The notes under the pieces were generated by a model that did not search any database, was not told the DNA's origin, and was given only the letters and a program-made list of their open reading frames with translations. 13,815 nt of DNA from Methanobacteriota archaeon (GTDB lineage Archaea > Thermoplasmatota > Poseidoniia > Poseidoniales > Poseidoniaceae), in assembly GCA_002702945.1 (NCBI GenBank), contig PADF01000050.1, positions 17,606 to 31,420 of the forward strand. The letters run 5' to 3'. This document shows positions 1 to 7,800 of this stretch, piece by piece; within the stretch, counting starts at the first letter, position 1, and each line of letters starts with the position of its first letter. Made by a program: the position numbers and the translations under genes.

Positions 1-177
1 AATATAGATTTGATATCATCGCTTATAGGAGTTGAACAAGATATTGCATCAATTCTACTAGATGGTTTTGGCACTATTGTGAAGATTTTTACCGCTTCAA
101 GAAGTGAGTTAATCAAAATTGAAGGAATCGATAATACAATTATTGAAAAAATCATTCAACAATCAGAACAAGATTAG
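1..177 (+). CDS. 3' end of a Hef/XPF-like (HhH)2 DNA repair protein (partial)
   Basis: Frame 1 is open from the window edge to a TAG at 175-177 and encodes the last 58 residues of a protein whose start lies outside. The peptide contains a tandem helix-hairpin-helix signature: LIGVEQDIASILLDGFGT, then IFTASRSELIKIEGIDNTI. This closely follows the C-terminal (HhH)2 domain of archaeal Hef and XPF/ERCC4 nucleases (pattern FGS..-.VFTAS..EL..VEGIG..-A..I). That domain binds branched or forked DNA. The usual second-hairpin GIG is GID here, a mild divergence. It is convergent with the HdrB-like gene, with a single base between the two stops. Other (HhH)2 proteins such as UvrC-like or ligase-like C-termini cannot be excluded from 58 residues; Hef is the best match by eye. 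Confidence 0.55.
   Translation, partial: NIDLISSLIGVEQDIASILLDGFGTIVKIFTASRSELIKIEGIDNTIIEKIIQQSEQD
146..151 (-). terminator. Possible T-tract terminator of the HdrB-like gene
   Basis: Read on the minus strand, a run of six T lies about 28 bases beyond the TGA of the HdrB-like gene (TGATTTTTTCAATAATTG). Archaeal RNA polymerase often stops at T-runs without a hairpin. The tract lies inside the coding end of the convergent helix-hairpin-helix gene, so it may simply reflect the Glu-Lys-Ile codons there. Confidence 0.25.
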
Positions 178-178
178 T

Positions 179-1036
179 TCATCCACCGATTAATTTGGCT
201 CTTGTCCTTAATTGGGCAAATCTATCAGGATAGTGCCCTAGAGCAAAAGCAACTAATTCAGCAAGATGCATTATTGGAATACTAGTATTTTTGTTAGTCT
301 TTTTTCCCGCTTTAGTTTGGTAAGAATCTAGGTTCGCATGTGAAATTGTACAAGCACTAACAATCACTTCAGCACCATTACTCTTGGCATCTGAAATTAC
401 CGATGATATCAGAGACATTACAGGTTTTTCTAATGTTAATACCGAAGGTGCCCCAACACTTTGGCATTTCAAATCATATTCCACCGGTGTACCGCCTAAT
501 GCAATAATCAATTGCTCCATGTAGGTTGGCATAAATGGATCATCACCCGAACAAGAGCCTTCTTTTTGCATGTATGGTCCATAGTAAGAAGCTACATTTA
601 GTCTAACAGGGTTGACCACTGCATCTGTTATTTTTTCAAGCCCTACTTCCTCTACTAAATAATGTAAAAGATGCCATGAAGATGCTTCGCCAGAATATTC
701 AAAACCAGTTGAACGTGCAATTAAATTATTCAATTGTGCAGTATATATTGGATCAGATTTCAAATCTTCAATCGTATCACACATTATACTATGACTAGTA
801 GCGCAAGTTGTCATTACATCTAGGCCTTTTTGTTCAGCAAGTGCAAGATTACGAGCAACTAATGCATGTTGTAGTTTTGGTGAGGCTTGACTAATGATAT
901 TTCCACCATCACTGCTTGCCTTAGGAATCTCAATCAATTCTATACCTAAGGATTTACACAATGGCTGGATACAGTCTTCAACCTCTACAGATGCTGCTCT
1001 GGCAACATTGCCGGGATAGTATGCAATTTTAGCCAC
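179..1036 (-). CDS. HdrB/SdhE-like CCG-domain protein lacking most cluster cysteines
   Basis: This 285-residue protein has the full length and layout of HdrB, the heterodisulfide reductase subunit with two cysteine-rich CCG domains, or of SdhE from type-E succinate dehydrogenase. Family landmarks are clear: AYYPGN near the start (family YYPGC), a C78-A-T-S81 motif (family CxxC), DDPFMPTYMEQLIIALGG, SVGAP (family CCGA/S) and C229-T-I-S232 followed by HANLDSYQ (family CPLCHxNLxxYQ). The cluster ligands are nevertheless mostly gone: PGC to PGN10, CC to S41-S42, the mid-protein Cys to P154 in YYGPYM, CC to S193-V194, and both CxxC motifs reduced to CxxS. At most one canonical ligand per domain survives (C78, C229), so the noncubane [4Fe-4S] clusters of HdrB should not form. 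The start is GTG, chosen because GAGGTG lies 6 bases upstream and overlaps the TGA of the preceding gene; the two genes are 9 bases apart and probably translationally coupled. A genuine heterodisulfide reductase role is unlikely; a partner of the upstream SdhB-like protein is the best inference. Confidence 0.8.
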   Translation of the reverse strand: MAKIAYYPGNVARAASVEVEDCIQPLCKSLGIELIEIPKASSDGGNIISQASPKLQHALVARNLALAEQKGLDVMTTCATSHSIMCDTIEDLKSDPIYTAQLNNLIARSTGFEYSGEASSWHLLHYLVEEVGLEKITDAVVNPVRLNVASYYGPYMQKEGSCSGDDPFMPTYMEQLIIALGGTPVEYDLKCQSVGAPSVLTLEKPVMSLISSVISDAKSNGAEVIVSACTISHANLDSYQTKAGKKTNKNTSIPIMHLAELVAFALGHYPDRFAQLRTRAKLIGG

Positions 1037-1045
1037 GTTAACACC

Positions 1046-3013
1046 TCAGAATCGCTGGTCGATTTCATTGAACAATCCTACAACTTGATGATGGTCTTTC
1101 ACCTTTTTATTGAACATATTTGGAATCTTTCCGATTCCAGCGGGTGGGAGAAGTAGTGCTTGCAGACTTCTAAATGGAGGTGTACCATTTCTTGTAAAAC
1201 CTAAGACCATTCTTGCTGAAACACCATCAAAAACGTTACTAATTAATCCAATAGGACCTAGAACTTGACGGTAAAGAGTTGTTTCATTCAAATTACCTGT
1301 CCATTTGACGCTCCTTCCATACCACTTTACCAGTCTTCCATGAGGGCCACTGTAATTAGTTTGATTTAGTATATATGAACGAACACTATTGAGGCCTTTT
1401 GCTGCAGTTTTACCTTCTATTCCATATCGAGAAATCGATGCTAAATCGGCTTCGCCCCAAACTCCAGTGGCACTGTTTAGAGAAGAGATTAGAGAGTCCT
1501 TGTATTTCTTTCCAGAACGTGGATCAATCACTCTGTTCCATCTTTGTAAGTGAACTCCTGGACCTTCGTATTTCGAATCATAAGTAGCAGTATCTGACAT
1601 TGAATGTACCAAATATAGTGACCCTACATCGTTAACAGTGTGAAGAGTCAATGCTTCTTCAGAAGTCATAGTACCTATAGCTGAACCGTTGATTAGATAT
1701 TCGCCATCTCTAGGTTCTGAAGTCATCCAAGGCTTAACTTTGGAACGATTCTCTTCAAACTTTGAGTAATCAACTACTAAGTCTCTAATTATTGGATAAC
1801 CAGAAAGTGGCTCAATCTTTAATCTTCCAGTACTACTGACTAATTGTGAAACTGATGCTATGTCTGCTAAAACTAGACGATTATTGACTCTCAAGCCAGA
1901 AGTAGAACTGCCTGTACCATTTCCTTCTCTAAATGAAAAACTACCATCGATATCATTTTTTACAGCAAATAATAAATCTTGAATTGAGGCATTCGATGGT
2001 ACTGAACATTCTACTACATCCCATCCGGATTCAGAAGTTGCTGGACAATATCGGAAAAGTTCCAAGGTAACTTGTAATTCTGTTTTATCAATTAAGCCTG
2101 GTGCGAAGTCACCTGAAGCAACCTCTTCATCACCACTGGTTCCATAAGCAATCATCTCATCAAGTAACTCTATTTGCAGAGTACCAGATGAATCAACACA
2201 AGCAATTCTCGGCAATGCTTCAGCAACCCAAACTGCCCAAGGAGGATCAAAGTCAACATCACACAATTGGATGGAGTGGACTCTACTGCCACCAAGTGAT
2301 TCGTATTTTGAATCCCAATCAAGACCTGCTTTACAGAATTCATCGTATGCTGTATCTCCAATTGCACAGACACTGAAATTTACCCCGCTTAAAGAAGGGG
2401 ATTGAGAACTTACAGACTGCCAAAGTGATTCAGCATTATCAGGCATTTCACCTTCGCCCCAAGTAGATGTAATGATTAGAGTCCTCTTATGATTAGCAAG
2501 AGTCGATGTGTCAAAGCCATCCATGTCGTAAACAGTTGGAACCAAACCATAGTTTTGGGCTAATTTAGCAGTTTTTTCCGCTAACCCTGCAGCGTTACCA
2601 GTTTGAGAACCAAAAAGGATGGCCAATGAGCGGTCGCCTTCCATCAATGCAGCTAAAGCCTCGCTACCAGCGCCTGATACAGATGCTACTGCAGCAGCAA
2701 CTGGTTCTGCAGTAACTTCTACAGTCTCTACAACCGCAACTTCTTCCTCTACTGCATCAGAAACTGTCTCGTACTTGATAATCTCTACAGGACAAGCTTC
2801 TGCTGCTTCAATTATGATATCACCATAATCAGTTCCGAATGTACCTGATAGCGGAGATTTACCTAAATTACGGTCAAGTGTACCATCAGTTCTAACTGCA
2901 GCAAGTATTTGCGAAGAGTCTTCAGTGACGATAAATACTTCCGGAGCAACATCTTGACAAGCATCACAAGTGATGCAATCATCTTCAATCCAAACTTTTG
3001 CTATTACTGTCAT
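1046..3013 (-). CDS. Ferredoxin-flavodoxin-SdhB-like fusion with a cysteine-free SdhB part
   Basis: Multidomain cytoplasmic redox protein of 655 residues. Residues 1-82 are a single-cluster [4Fe-4S] ferredoxin with C13xxC16xxC19 and C74-P, carrying an insertion before the last Cys. Residues 83-115 are an Ala/Val/Glu-rich linker. Residues 129-272 form a CPR/sulfite-reductase-type flavodoxin: FGSQTGN is the FMN phosphate loop, followed by STWGEGEMPDNA and GDTAYDEFCKAG. Residues 313-428 match the SdhB N-terminal [2Fe-2S] domain (LFRYCPA, SFREG, NNRLVLAD, PLSGYPIIRDLVVDYSKF, KPW). Residues 460-550 match the SdhB helical domain (GSLYLVHS, YEGPGVHLQRWNRVIDPRS, AAKGLN). All [2Fe-2S], [4Fe-4S] and [3Fe-4S] ligand positions of the SdhB part are replaced, and no Cys occurs after C336. 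The last ~100 residues resemble the C-terminal extension of HdrC/SdhB-type proteins. I chose the ATG at 3013, five codons inside a possible GTG start at 3028, because GGTGA sits 4 bases before it. It is followed directly by the HdrB-like gene. No catalytic flavoprotein (SdhA) is seen nearby; substrate unknown. Confidence 0.85.
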   Translation of the reverse strand: MTVIAKVWIEDDCITCDACQDVAPEVFIVTEDSSQILAAVRTDGTLDRNLGKSPLSGTFGTDYGDIIIEAAEACPVEIIKYETVSDAVEEEVAVVETVEVTAEPVAAAVASVSGAGSEALAALMEGDRSLAILFGSQTGNAAGLAEKTAKLAQNYGLVPTVYDMDGFDTSTLANHKRTLIITSTWGEGEMPDNAESLWQSVSSQSPSLSGVNFSVCAIGDTAYDEFCKAGLDWDSKYESLGGSRVHSIQLCDVDFDPPWAVWVAEALPRIACVDSSGTLQIELLDEMIAYGTSGDEEVASGDFAPGLIDKTELQVTLELFRYCPATSESGWDVVECSVPSNASIQDLLFAVKNDIDGSFSFREGNGTGSSTSGLRVNNRLVLADIASVSQLVSSTGRLKIEPLSGYPIIRDLVVDYSKFEENRSKVKPWMTSEPRDGEYLINGSAIGTMTSEEALTLHTVNDVGSLYLVHSMSDTATYDSKYEGPGVHLQRWNRVIDPRSGKKYKDSLISSLNSATGVWGEADLASISRYGIEGKTAAKGLNSVRSYILNQTNYSGPHGRLVKWYGRSVKWTGNLNETTLYRQVLGPIGLISNVFDGVSARMVLGFTRNGTPPFRSLQALLLPPAGIGKIPNMFNKKVKDHHQVVGLFNEIDQRF

Positions 3014-3124
3014 AGACTCACCTAGCACTAAGCACTGACAGACCCTAGCGGCCGTAGTCTTTGAAGGTTGCTTGTTTACCTCTAATTGATGGCCTCTAAG
3101 AAGAACTATTCTACTAAAGCGAAA
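3014..3124 (-). other. Intergenic gap before the ferredoxin-flavodoxin-SdhB-like gene
   Basis: This 111-bp gap has no open frame worth calling. On the minus strand it ends in a near-perfect 7-bp tandem repeat (AGTGCTTAGTGCTAG), followed by the GGTGA ribosome-binding site. A GC-rich near-palindrome (CTACGGCCGCTAG) lies about 30 bases before the start codon. CCTCTAA occurs twice on the plus strand around 3079-3098. I see no convincing TATA box, so whether the redox pair has its own promoter remains open. Confidence 0.4.
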
Positions 3125-4747
3125 TCACATATGGAAATCGCCCATATCACCCATTTCATCCCCCATGGAGACTCCTTTGGATGAGATTACATCATCGATT
3201 CTTAAAATCATAATTGCAGTTTCTGTAGCAGATTGGATAGCCTGTTCGACAACTCGCATTGGTTCAACAACATTTGCCCCTTTCATATCGACTACTCCGC
3301 CTTCATAAACATTGATTCCAGCATGGCTTTGTCCATCAGCATGTGCCTTTCTTAGTTCAATCAAAGTGGTTACAGGATCTAGTCCAGCATTCTCAGCTAA
3401 TGTCCTAGGTACAATTTCTAGGGCGGATGCAAATGCTTCAATGGCCATTTGTTCTCTACCACCAACGGTTTCAGCATAAGTTCTCAAATCGCGAGATAAA
3501 GCAGCAAGTACACTTCCTCCTCCTGTTAGAACAGCTCCATCTTCCCATGCAACTGAAACAACTCCAACTGCATCGTCAAACGCTCTTCTAATCTCATCTA
3601 CTACGTGTTCAGTTCCTCCGCGCAGTAGAACAGAAACTGATTTTGCCTCAGGGCAACCTGTAATAAAAGTCATTTCTGATTCACCTATTTTCTTCTCTTC
3701 AACCCTCTCAGCGTGACCAAGGTCATCCTTGGTTAAATCGTCTAAATTGGTAACAATGCTTCCACTAGTTGCTTTTGAGAGTGCTTCCATGTCGGATTTT
3801 TTAGCACGTCTAATAGCAAAAATACCTGATTTTGCCATGTAATGTTGTGCCAGTTCATCAATGCCTTTTTGACATATCAGAACATTTGCTCCTGAATTTT
3901 GAATTTTCTCTACTAGACCTTTAATGTAATTTTCTTCTTCCTCAAGAAATTTAGAAAGTTGATTAGGGTCAGTAATTTGAATTTTAGCATCAACTTCTGT
4001 CTTCTTTACTTCTATTGCTGAGTTAACTAATGCAATCCTAGCATCCTTGATTGAACGAGGCATTCCTGCATGGACTCTCTCTTTATCTAAGATTATACCA
4101 TCGATTAATGAAGAGTCTTTGATTGAGCCACCTTGTCTCTTTTCCACTTTAATATCTGATAAGTCGACCAATCTCTGAGTTCCGTCAACTACCCCAACTG
4201 CATTAACTGAGCGAACACAAATGTCAGCCATGAATGATTTTACTGCACCAGCAGATTTCCCAGTTAGTGCGGTTTTTGCAACTTCCATCAAAACAGAATC
4301 GTCATTATTGGTTTCAATACCATGACTATCAAGTAATCCAACTGCTTTTTCAGCTGCTAATCTAAATCCTTCACAAATTACAGTTGGGTGAACGTTTTGT
4401 TCAATCAAGTCTTCACTTCTCTTCAATAACTCACCAGAAAGAACAACTGCAGTAGTGGTGCCGTCAAAGCAATGTTGCTCTTGAGTTTTTGCAACCTCTA
4501 TTATCATTTTAGCAGCTGGGTGTTCTATATCCATTTCTTTGAGAATAGTCGCCCCATCGTTTGTTATTACTACGTCGCCCATGGAATCTACCAACATTTT
4601 GTCCATTCCTTTAGGACCAAGTGTCGACCTTACTGCATCAGAAACAGCTTTGGCTGCTGCAATATTATTTGATTGAGCAGTTCGACCTCTTGTTCTTTGC
4701 GTTCCATCTTTTAGAATAAATATTGGTGCTTGTCCATTACCATACAT
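3125..4747 (-). CDS. ths: Thermosome subunit (group II chaperonin)
   Basis: ATP-dependent protein-folding chaperonin of the archaeal thermosome/CCT family, 540 residues, the usual length. It assembles into double rings in the cytoplasm. Visible family motifs are [13 protein letters not shown] (43-54), [12 protein letters not shown] (61-72), [14 protein letters not shown] (95-108), RRAFDDA (387-393), [11 protein letters not shown] (402-412), ENAGLDP (452-458) and ILRIDDVI (514-521). The tail ends in a short Gly-Met-Asp-rich segment ([12 protein letters not shown]), typical of thermosomes. One departure: the nucleotide-site loop usually written GDGTTT reads CFDGTTT, with Phe in place of the first Gly; the Asp is kept. 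The ATG at 4747 gives a full-length N-terminus. The gene stands between a 79-bp upstream gap with a possible promoter and a 111-bp downstream gap, so it may be transcribed on its own, as befits a stress-responsive chaperone. Archaea commonly have two or more thermosome genes; which paralogue this is cannot be decided here. Confidence 0.97.
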   Translation of the reverse strand: MYGNGQAPIFILKDGTQRTRGRTAQSNNIAAAKAVSDAVRSTLGPKGMDKMLVDSMGDVVITNDGATILKEMDIEHPAAKMIIEVAKTQEQHCFDGTTTAVVLSGELLKRSEDLIEQNVHPTVICEGFRLAAEKAVGLLDSHGIETNNDDSVLMEVAKTALTGKSAGAVKSFMADICVRSVNAVGVVDGTQRLVDLSDIKVEKRQGGSIKDSSLIDGIILDKERVHAGMPRSIKDARIALVNSAIEVKKTEVDAKIQITDPNQLSKFLEEEENYIKGLVEKIQNSGANVLICQKGIDELAQHYMAKSGIFAIRRAKKSDMEALSKATSGSIVTNLDDLTKDDLGHAERVEEKKIGESEMTFITGCPEAKSVSVLLRGGTEHVVDEIRRAFDDAVGVVSVAWEDGAVLTGGGSVLAALSRDLRTYAETVGGREQMAIEAFASALEIVPRTLAENAGLDPVTTLIELRKAHADGQSHAGINVYEGGVVDMKGANVVEPMRVVEQAIQSATETAIMILRIDDVISSKGVSMGDEMGDMGDFHM

Positions 4748-4796
4748 AATAATGCCCCTAATACACGGCGAGGGAGCGGAAGCCTTGAACCCTGCG

Positions 4797-4809
4797 CTTA
4801 AAATAATTT
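4797..4809 (-). promoter_or_regulatory. Possible TATA-like promoter of the thermosome gene
   Basis: On the minus strand the 79-bp gap contains the A/T-only core AAATTATTTTAAG about 50 bases upstream of the thermosome ATG. An archaeal TATA box at that place would put the transcription start near 4773 and give a leader of about 25 bases. The T-rich stretch just before it (TGATTTTTGAGATATTTTTC), directly after the stop of the preceding gene, may also terminate that gene. No heat-shock operator can be named. Confidence 0.35.
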
Positions 4810-4826
4810 GAAAAATATCTCAAAAA

Positions 4827-7800
4827 TCACTTGCCATATTGCTCTAGCCATTGATTGCCATATGCATTCCATTGATCCATTGACCAACCTTCTGGCAATC
4901 CAGTTTCAGGTAGTGGTGGACCTGCGGAGACTGTTGGCTGAACTGGTTCTGGAGCTGGGGCTGGGGCTGCAACTGGAGTTGGTTCAAGTGCCGCTACAGG
5001 AGCTGGGGCTGGAGGCATGGAAGAAGGCGGAGTTGAAGGAATTACAGGAGCTGATTTTACTGCTCCGTAGGTAGCTGAAAGACTATCTTGGTAGCCGTCA
5101 TCACCCCATCCACCATAATCATCTTCTTCTTGGCCAGTATTCTTCAAAATTCTAACCAATGCAATAATTCCAATAATCATTACAGTGATGAATCCAACCC
5201 ATGTTAGTGCATCTGTAATATCAATAGAGGAATCAGCTGAATCATCGGATTCAGTAGCGATTTTTCTTAACTGAATCTGGATTGTGGATTGGGCAGCATC
5301 ACTTACTGTCTCTGAACGAGCCCAAAGTGTAATTTCAGTTAGGAAAGTCTCATTTTGAAGGTTTAACAATGTTGTTTCAGTAACTTCAAACGTGATTACT
5401 ACAGTTCTTACCTCTTCTACTCCCAAAACAAACTGTAGGTCAGAATTAGTGATTCTGGATTTAATCCAGTTCTTTGAATCTCCTTCATCGATATCCATAA
5501 CTATAGATTGAGCAGTTGAGTATTGATTTCGAACTTGTACTGAAATTTCAACTTCCTCTTCCCAAGAGTCGATGACTACTTGCGGAGAGGGAAGTATCTT
5601 GACCCACTCATTCTGACTACCAACCAAATAAGATGAACCACCTGTAGCAGTTACCGATGATTCAAAATTACTCACTGCAATGACATCTAGTTCTAGATTA
5701 CCGCTGGTTCCAGTTTCAAAAGAAAATAGAACTGAAACATTGTAACTAGCGCCACTAGGAATTATTGGTGTTTGATCTTGTCCTACAAGATTAGTAAATT
5801 CAGCATTCATGCCATTTGGAATATTCATCGACATAGAGAAAGAATCATCTAAATTTCCATTATTATTAACTTCAAAAGTCATTGTTTGAGCAATATCTCC
5901 AGGGATATATGATTGCTCAGACTCTCTAGTCTCAACTGCTACAGCAGCAGTATCTAGAATATCAACTTCAATGGTATAAGTGATTTTAACACTAGGGTCA
6001 TCTACATTCGTAGCAATGACTCTAACATCATAAAATCCAGGCTCTATTCCAACCGACATTGGCAAATGAAGGAAGAAATTGTATGTCTCTCCCCACTCTG
6101 CCATCAATGGTGTTGATTTCTCAGATTCATCCACATATGCACCCAACAAGAAAATAGAGTTTACAACACTTATTTCGTATGATTCTTGGCTATTTCCATT
6201 ATTTGTCAAAGACATCAAAATTAACTTTGAATTACCATTTGCATAACCTTCGATAAATTCCCTGCCGCCCTGATTAGAGAAAATAGCAGTATCAGCAGAT
6301 AAAGCAAAATCTTTCAGAATAGGAACTTCAATATTCCTAGACATAGTCGTAACTCCAACAATTTCACCACTTGTCCTAGTTGCTCTAATTAGTGAAGATA
6401 CCAATTCAGGTACTGCTTGTGAATCAGCGGTGACATTGAGAATCAGATCTACATGCTGACCTTTAGGTAAGAACTTGGAGGTGATGACGGAATCTGTATC
6501 ATCATAAATGACACCTGTCCATCCATCTCGAGAAAAAGATGTTGTTAGTATGAATGTTGCATCAAGATTTCCTGTGTTGGTAAACTTAAACGGAATAATT
6601 CCAGATTCTCCCGGATTCAAAGTCAAAGCATTAAGACTTGTAGTTGAGGTTAAAGATACACTATACTGCGATTGAATTGAAATTGTTGTTGATACTCTAG
6701 CTTTCTCGCCACTATTTTGGCTGCTTGCATCAGTAAACCAAAGATCCCAGGTTTGCTGTTGTACATCCGTGCCTGGAGGTATAGAGAGGTTGGCCCAGAC
6801 TTCTGTAGTCTCACCTGGTCCAATAGGCGGTATTACAACATTGAAATCATTATCATTAGGATTGTCTGTATCCAGTCTTAGTTGAGGATTCATAGGATTC
6901 ATCCAACTTTCATTACTTACACTAGTTTCAGCTTTAAACTGGACATTCTTGTATCCATTATTAGTAACCATACACTTCCAAGAAAGAAGTCCACTAGGGT
7001 ATCCATCAAATCCATTAGATGGGTCGTCGCAATCTGCTGTAAGAGTGTAATTGTCAACTTTTGATACGCCAAATTGTATGAAGTCATCAAAATGCATACC
7101 TTGGGTTGCTCCGGAACTATCAGATTTGAATACTAAACCAAATGTCCATGAGTTACCTCCCAAAAACAAATCTGGGTTAGCTAAAGTTGGAATTTGAGAC
7201 CAAACATCTTGTGGGTCCCAAGAGAAGTTCTTCCATTGATTAGGCGCAGGACTTGGATTACCGTTAGCTAAGTCCCAATGAACTGATGACATTGCGTCAG
7301 AAAAGTTTCCATTATTTCTCCAGAACTCTAGATACGCTGCATCACCAGCACCCATTGTACCCCATGCTTGAACATGAATTTGTGAAGAAATATAGTTTGT
7401 CGATTGGAATAATGTTCGACAAACGGGAATTCCATATTGATTTGACATCCCCACATCTAACTGATCACCTACTTGTTGACAAACACCTTGATTAGAAGCA
7501 AAGTAGGATTGAACCAATCTATCAAAAGCACTAGATGGATAGGTGTTACCAGAGGTAGACATTCTCCAGTGAGAGTTACCTATCGCACCACCAGATGTAT
7601 CTTCAGACCATGACCCAATAGCAGTTGCATCTCCTCCGCCTACTGGATACCTAGCGGAGCGGAAAGTTTCAGATGAACCAGATGCAGTACCGTCAAAAAT
7701 ATCCTTAGATATAGCTACTGGAACTACTTTCGATTTGATATCGTTATCATTTCGGTCATCGGAAGTAAAGTTAACAGATGCTCTAAGAATTATTCCTCCT

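Noticed and set aside
179..1036. Annotation as a functional CoB-CoM heterodisulfide reductase subunit B.
   Set aside because: Eight of ten cluster cysteine positions are replaced, and no HdrA, HdrC or methanogenesis gene is present.
2619..2828. Plus-strand frame rich in Ala, Thr and Ser opposite the redox fusion gene.
   Set aside because: It mirrors the Ala/Val/Glu linker between the ferredoxin and flavodoxin domains; no ribosome-binding site or family signal.
1046..3013. Sequencing error or pseudogene as the reason for the missing cysteines.
   Set aside because: The reading frame is continuous over 655 codons, the surrounding conserved residues stay in register, and the neighbouring gene shows the same pattern of loss.
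4808..5074. Plus-strand open frame with many Leu, Glu and Gln residues.
   Set aside because: It is the antisense shadow of the Pro-Ala tract of the large surface protein; the periodic composition comes from that repeat.
4850..5130. LPETG sequence near the C-terminus of the 1150-residue protein, resembling a sortase LPxTG signal.
   Set aside because: It lies after the transmembrane helix, on the predicted cytoplasmic side, and is not followed by a hydrophobic segment and basic tail, so it cannot work as a sortase site.
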